DNA of 64,000 bases from positions 10,430 to 74,429 of the forward strand of contig JAEZWK010000001.1 of NCBI GenBank assembly GCA_023443045.1, in the 5' to 3' direction. The stretch comes from Bacillota bacterium. Its GTDB lineage: Bacteria; Bacillota_A; Clostridia; Tissierellales; Peptoniphilaceae. Every line of letters starts with the position of its first letter. The first letter of the stretch is position 1. The notes below the pieces were generated by a model that worked only from the letters and a program-made list of their open reading frames with translations, did no database searches and was not told where the DNA came from. This document shows positions 62,605 to 64,000 of the stretch, piece after piece. Both the position numbers and the translations under genes were made by a program.

Positions 62605-63737
62605 TGAAGGGAATAATAGTAGATACAACTCATGACAGCTATGGAGTAATAAAGGGAGATGGAAAAGTTATTTTTGTAGATGGCGGACTCCCGGGAGACA
62701 CCGTAGAGTATAAGATAACAAAGGAAAAAAAGAACTACTGCTACGCCGAATTAGTAGAAATAATAGATTATTCAAAATTAAGAATCTTAAACGAAAATCC
62801 GCTAGGCTCATCATACCCACTCTACCCGATGGATTATTGGGAGGCTCTAGAGGGGAAGATAAATAGCTTTAAATACGAACTAAAAAAAGTTTTTGATATT
62901 CATCCAGAAATAAAAGTTATACCATCTAGAAAGAGAAAAATAAATAAAATACGATTACATGTAGATGGTAAAAATTGGGGGCTATACAAAAGAAAAACAA
63001 ATGAAATAGAAAAAATAGATATAAGCCTCATTATGGAAAATATTGATAACGCATATATAGATGAAGTGGTAAATAACTTAGAAAATGCAAGCTACCTCAT
63101 CGTAAGAACTGATTCACTAAATAGAAAATATTTAGCAACCGATGGAATAATAAAAAAAGATTTAGCAGATGGAATAAAAGACATAAATGGTGCACGCGGA
63201 GAAACGCCGGCATATATATTAAATGAGAAAGTATTTCATGTGGATATAGATGGATTTTTTCAGACGAATACAGAAATAGCACAAAAAGTATTACAAGATT
63301 TACCTGAAATAAACACCAAATTCCTAGATCTATATGGAGGAGTTGGGTTTTTGAGTATAGGAGTGAATTCCGAAGAAGAATTTACAATCGTGGAAATAAA
63401 TGAATCTGCCACCAAAAGAGCAAAAGAAAATCTAATATTAAACCAAAAAAACGCTCAAATAATATGTAAAGACACAAAAGAATATATAGTAAAACAAAAA
63501 GAAATAGAAGAGACGATAATACTAGATCCACCTAGAACGGGACTGGATAAAGAAGTGGTAGAAAAAATATTGGAACTTGCGCCACAAAAAATAATCTATA
63601 TGAGCTGTAACCATACTACTCTTATACGCGATCTAAAAGAATTCTCAAAAAAATATACACTACAAACTATAAATGTGTATGATATGTTTGTGTACACCAC
63701 ACATTTGGAGTGTGTGGTTTCGCTTGAGACAATTTAG
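62604..63737 (+). CDS. TrmA/RlmD-family RNA (uracil-5-)methyltransferase
   Basis: 377-residue SAM methyltransferase with an N-terminal TRAM-like domain, SAM motif LDLYGGVGFLSIG, IILDPPRTGLD, catalytic Cys in YMSCNHTTLIRDL and the C-terminal Glu in DMFVYTTHLECVV. The four Cys that hold the 4Fe-4S cluster in RlmD/RlmCD (C-x5-CGGC...) are absent: the corresponding stretch reads SSYPLYPMDYWEALEGK. Smaller than the usual ~450. Target uridine unknown. Confidence 0.85.
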   Translation: MKGIIVDTTHDSYGVIKGDGKVIFVDGGLPGDTVEYKITKEKKNYCYAELVEIIDYSKLRILNENPLGSSYPLYPMDYWEALEGKINSFKYELKKVFDIHPEIKVIPSRKRKINKIRLHVDGKNWGLYKRKTNEIEKIDISLIMENIDNAYIDEVVNNLENASYLIVRTDSLNRKYLATDGIIKKDLADGIKDINGARGETPAYILNEKVFHVDIDGFFQTNTEIAQKVLQDLPEINTKFLDLYGGVGFLSIGVNSEEEFTIVEINESATKRAKENLILNQKNAQIICKDTKEYIVKQKEIEETIILDPPRTGLDKEVVEKILELAPQKIIYMSCNHTTLIRDLKEFSKKYTLQTINVYDMFVYTTHLECVVSLETI

Positions 63738-63780
63738 AATATATTTCTATCAAGTAAAATGCTGTAAGAGGGAAAAAGAT

Positions 63781-64000
63781 ATGGAAATTAAAACAGAAAG
63801 ATTATATATTCGTCCATTTATAAAAAAAGATATTGATGATATATACGAAATATATAAGGATAAAAATGTTTGCAAATATTTATTACACGAAGCGTGGGAA
63901 AACTCTGATAAAGAAAAAGAATTTGATAAAAAGATACAAAATAATGAATTAAGTGAAAATTCCTTATTAAGTTTAGCCGTTGTATTAAACGATAAAGTAA
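63781..64000 (+). CDS. GNAT family N-acetyltransferase (partial, 3' end outside window)
   Basis: Starts MEIKTERLYIRPFIKKDIDD, the typical RimJ/RimL-type GNAT opening, and runs open to the window end (73 codons). GAGGG lies upstream. The acetyl-CoA site is beyond the window, so substrate class is unknown. Confidence 0.75.
   Translation, partial: MEIKTERLYIRPFIKKDIDDIYEIYKDKNVCKYLLHEAWENSDKEKEFDKKIQNNELSENSLLSLAVVLNDKV

Noticed and set aside
1..64000. CRISPR arrays, insertion sequences, prophage or rRNA operons
   Set aside because: No direct-repeat array, transposase, integrase, phage structural gene or rRNA sequence was recognised anywhere in the window.

Overview
The window is AT-rich DNA from a low-GC Firmicute and spans the chromosomal replication origin. 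The gene order gyrA-gyrB-recF-yaaA-dnaN-dnaA | oriC | ... walRKHIJ-rlmH ... rpmH-rnpA-yidD-yidC-jag-mnmE-mnmG-rsmG-parA-parB is the classic Firmicutes origin layout. An SLH-type surface protein, a class B sortase, strong Shine-Dalgarno sequences, a GrdX-family protein and selenium-related genes suggest an anaerobic, selenium-using lineage such as the Tissierellia/Peptoniphilaceae. The exact genus cannot be read from the sequence.

Layout. 1-7.2 kb is the leftward dnaA operon, ending in a gyrA that runs off the window. About 7.17-7.48 kb is oriC, with DnaA boxes on both sides of dnaA. From 7.5 kb almost everything reads rightward, co-directional with the second replichore: a split chromate transporter, a tRNA-Arg pair leading into the WalRK cell-wall operon, RlmH, a class B sortase, the rpmH to parB block with two parS sites, then PhzF, FchA, a cysteine-desulfurase-like enzyme, Apt and an iron-type ABC transporter (27-31 kb). 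31-35 kb has mixed strands: lrgAB, degV, a collapsed merR/aldo-keto reductase remnant, a HAD phosphatase and a candidate small RNA. 34.6-44 kb is housekeeping: an M29 aminopeptidase, CDF, DHFR, MgtE, CysS-MrnC-RlmB-YacP and tRNA-Pro. 44-49.4 kb holds an SGNH/DUF4358/MBOAT/DHHW envelope O-acylation set, interrupted by three minus-strand genes that each carry a one-base frameshift. 49.4-52.4 kb is a large, probably very highly expressed SLH surface protein. 52.5-55.4 kb is a CsoR-regulated copper operon whose CopA carries a CopZ domain behind an internal ribosome binding site. 55.4-58.4 kb is a leftward selenium-flavoured operon. 58.5-64 kb is a mixed set: radical SAM, YccF, a C39-like peptidase, Nudix, WhiA, GrdX, a TrmA-family RNA methylase and a partial GNAT.

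The main finding is at 55370-56551. A MetE-like (COG0620) methyltransferase is read through an in-frame UGA that is followed, at the correct distance, by a hairpin with an AGGU apical loop (a bacterial SECIS-like element). The genes just upstream in the same direction are a selenocysteine-lyase-like class V aminotransferase, a DUF3343 protein and a YedF-like protein, all associated with selenium or sulfur trafficking. The simplest reading is a selenocysteine-containing MetE-like enzyme beside its own selenium-handling genes. No selA, selB, selC or selD is visible in the window.

Other points of interest are an unusual gyrase QRDR (Ser77/Ile79 where Gly/Ser are usual), two promoters placed so close to their start codons that the mRNAs should be leaderless, a candidate orphan small RNA, and a PhzF homologue lacking the usual catalytic Glu.
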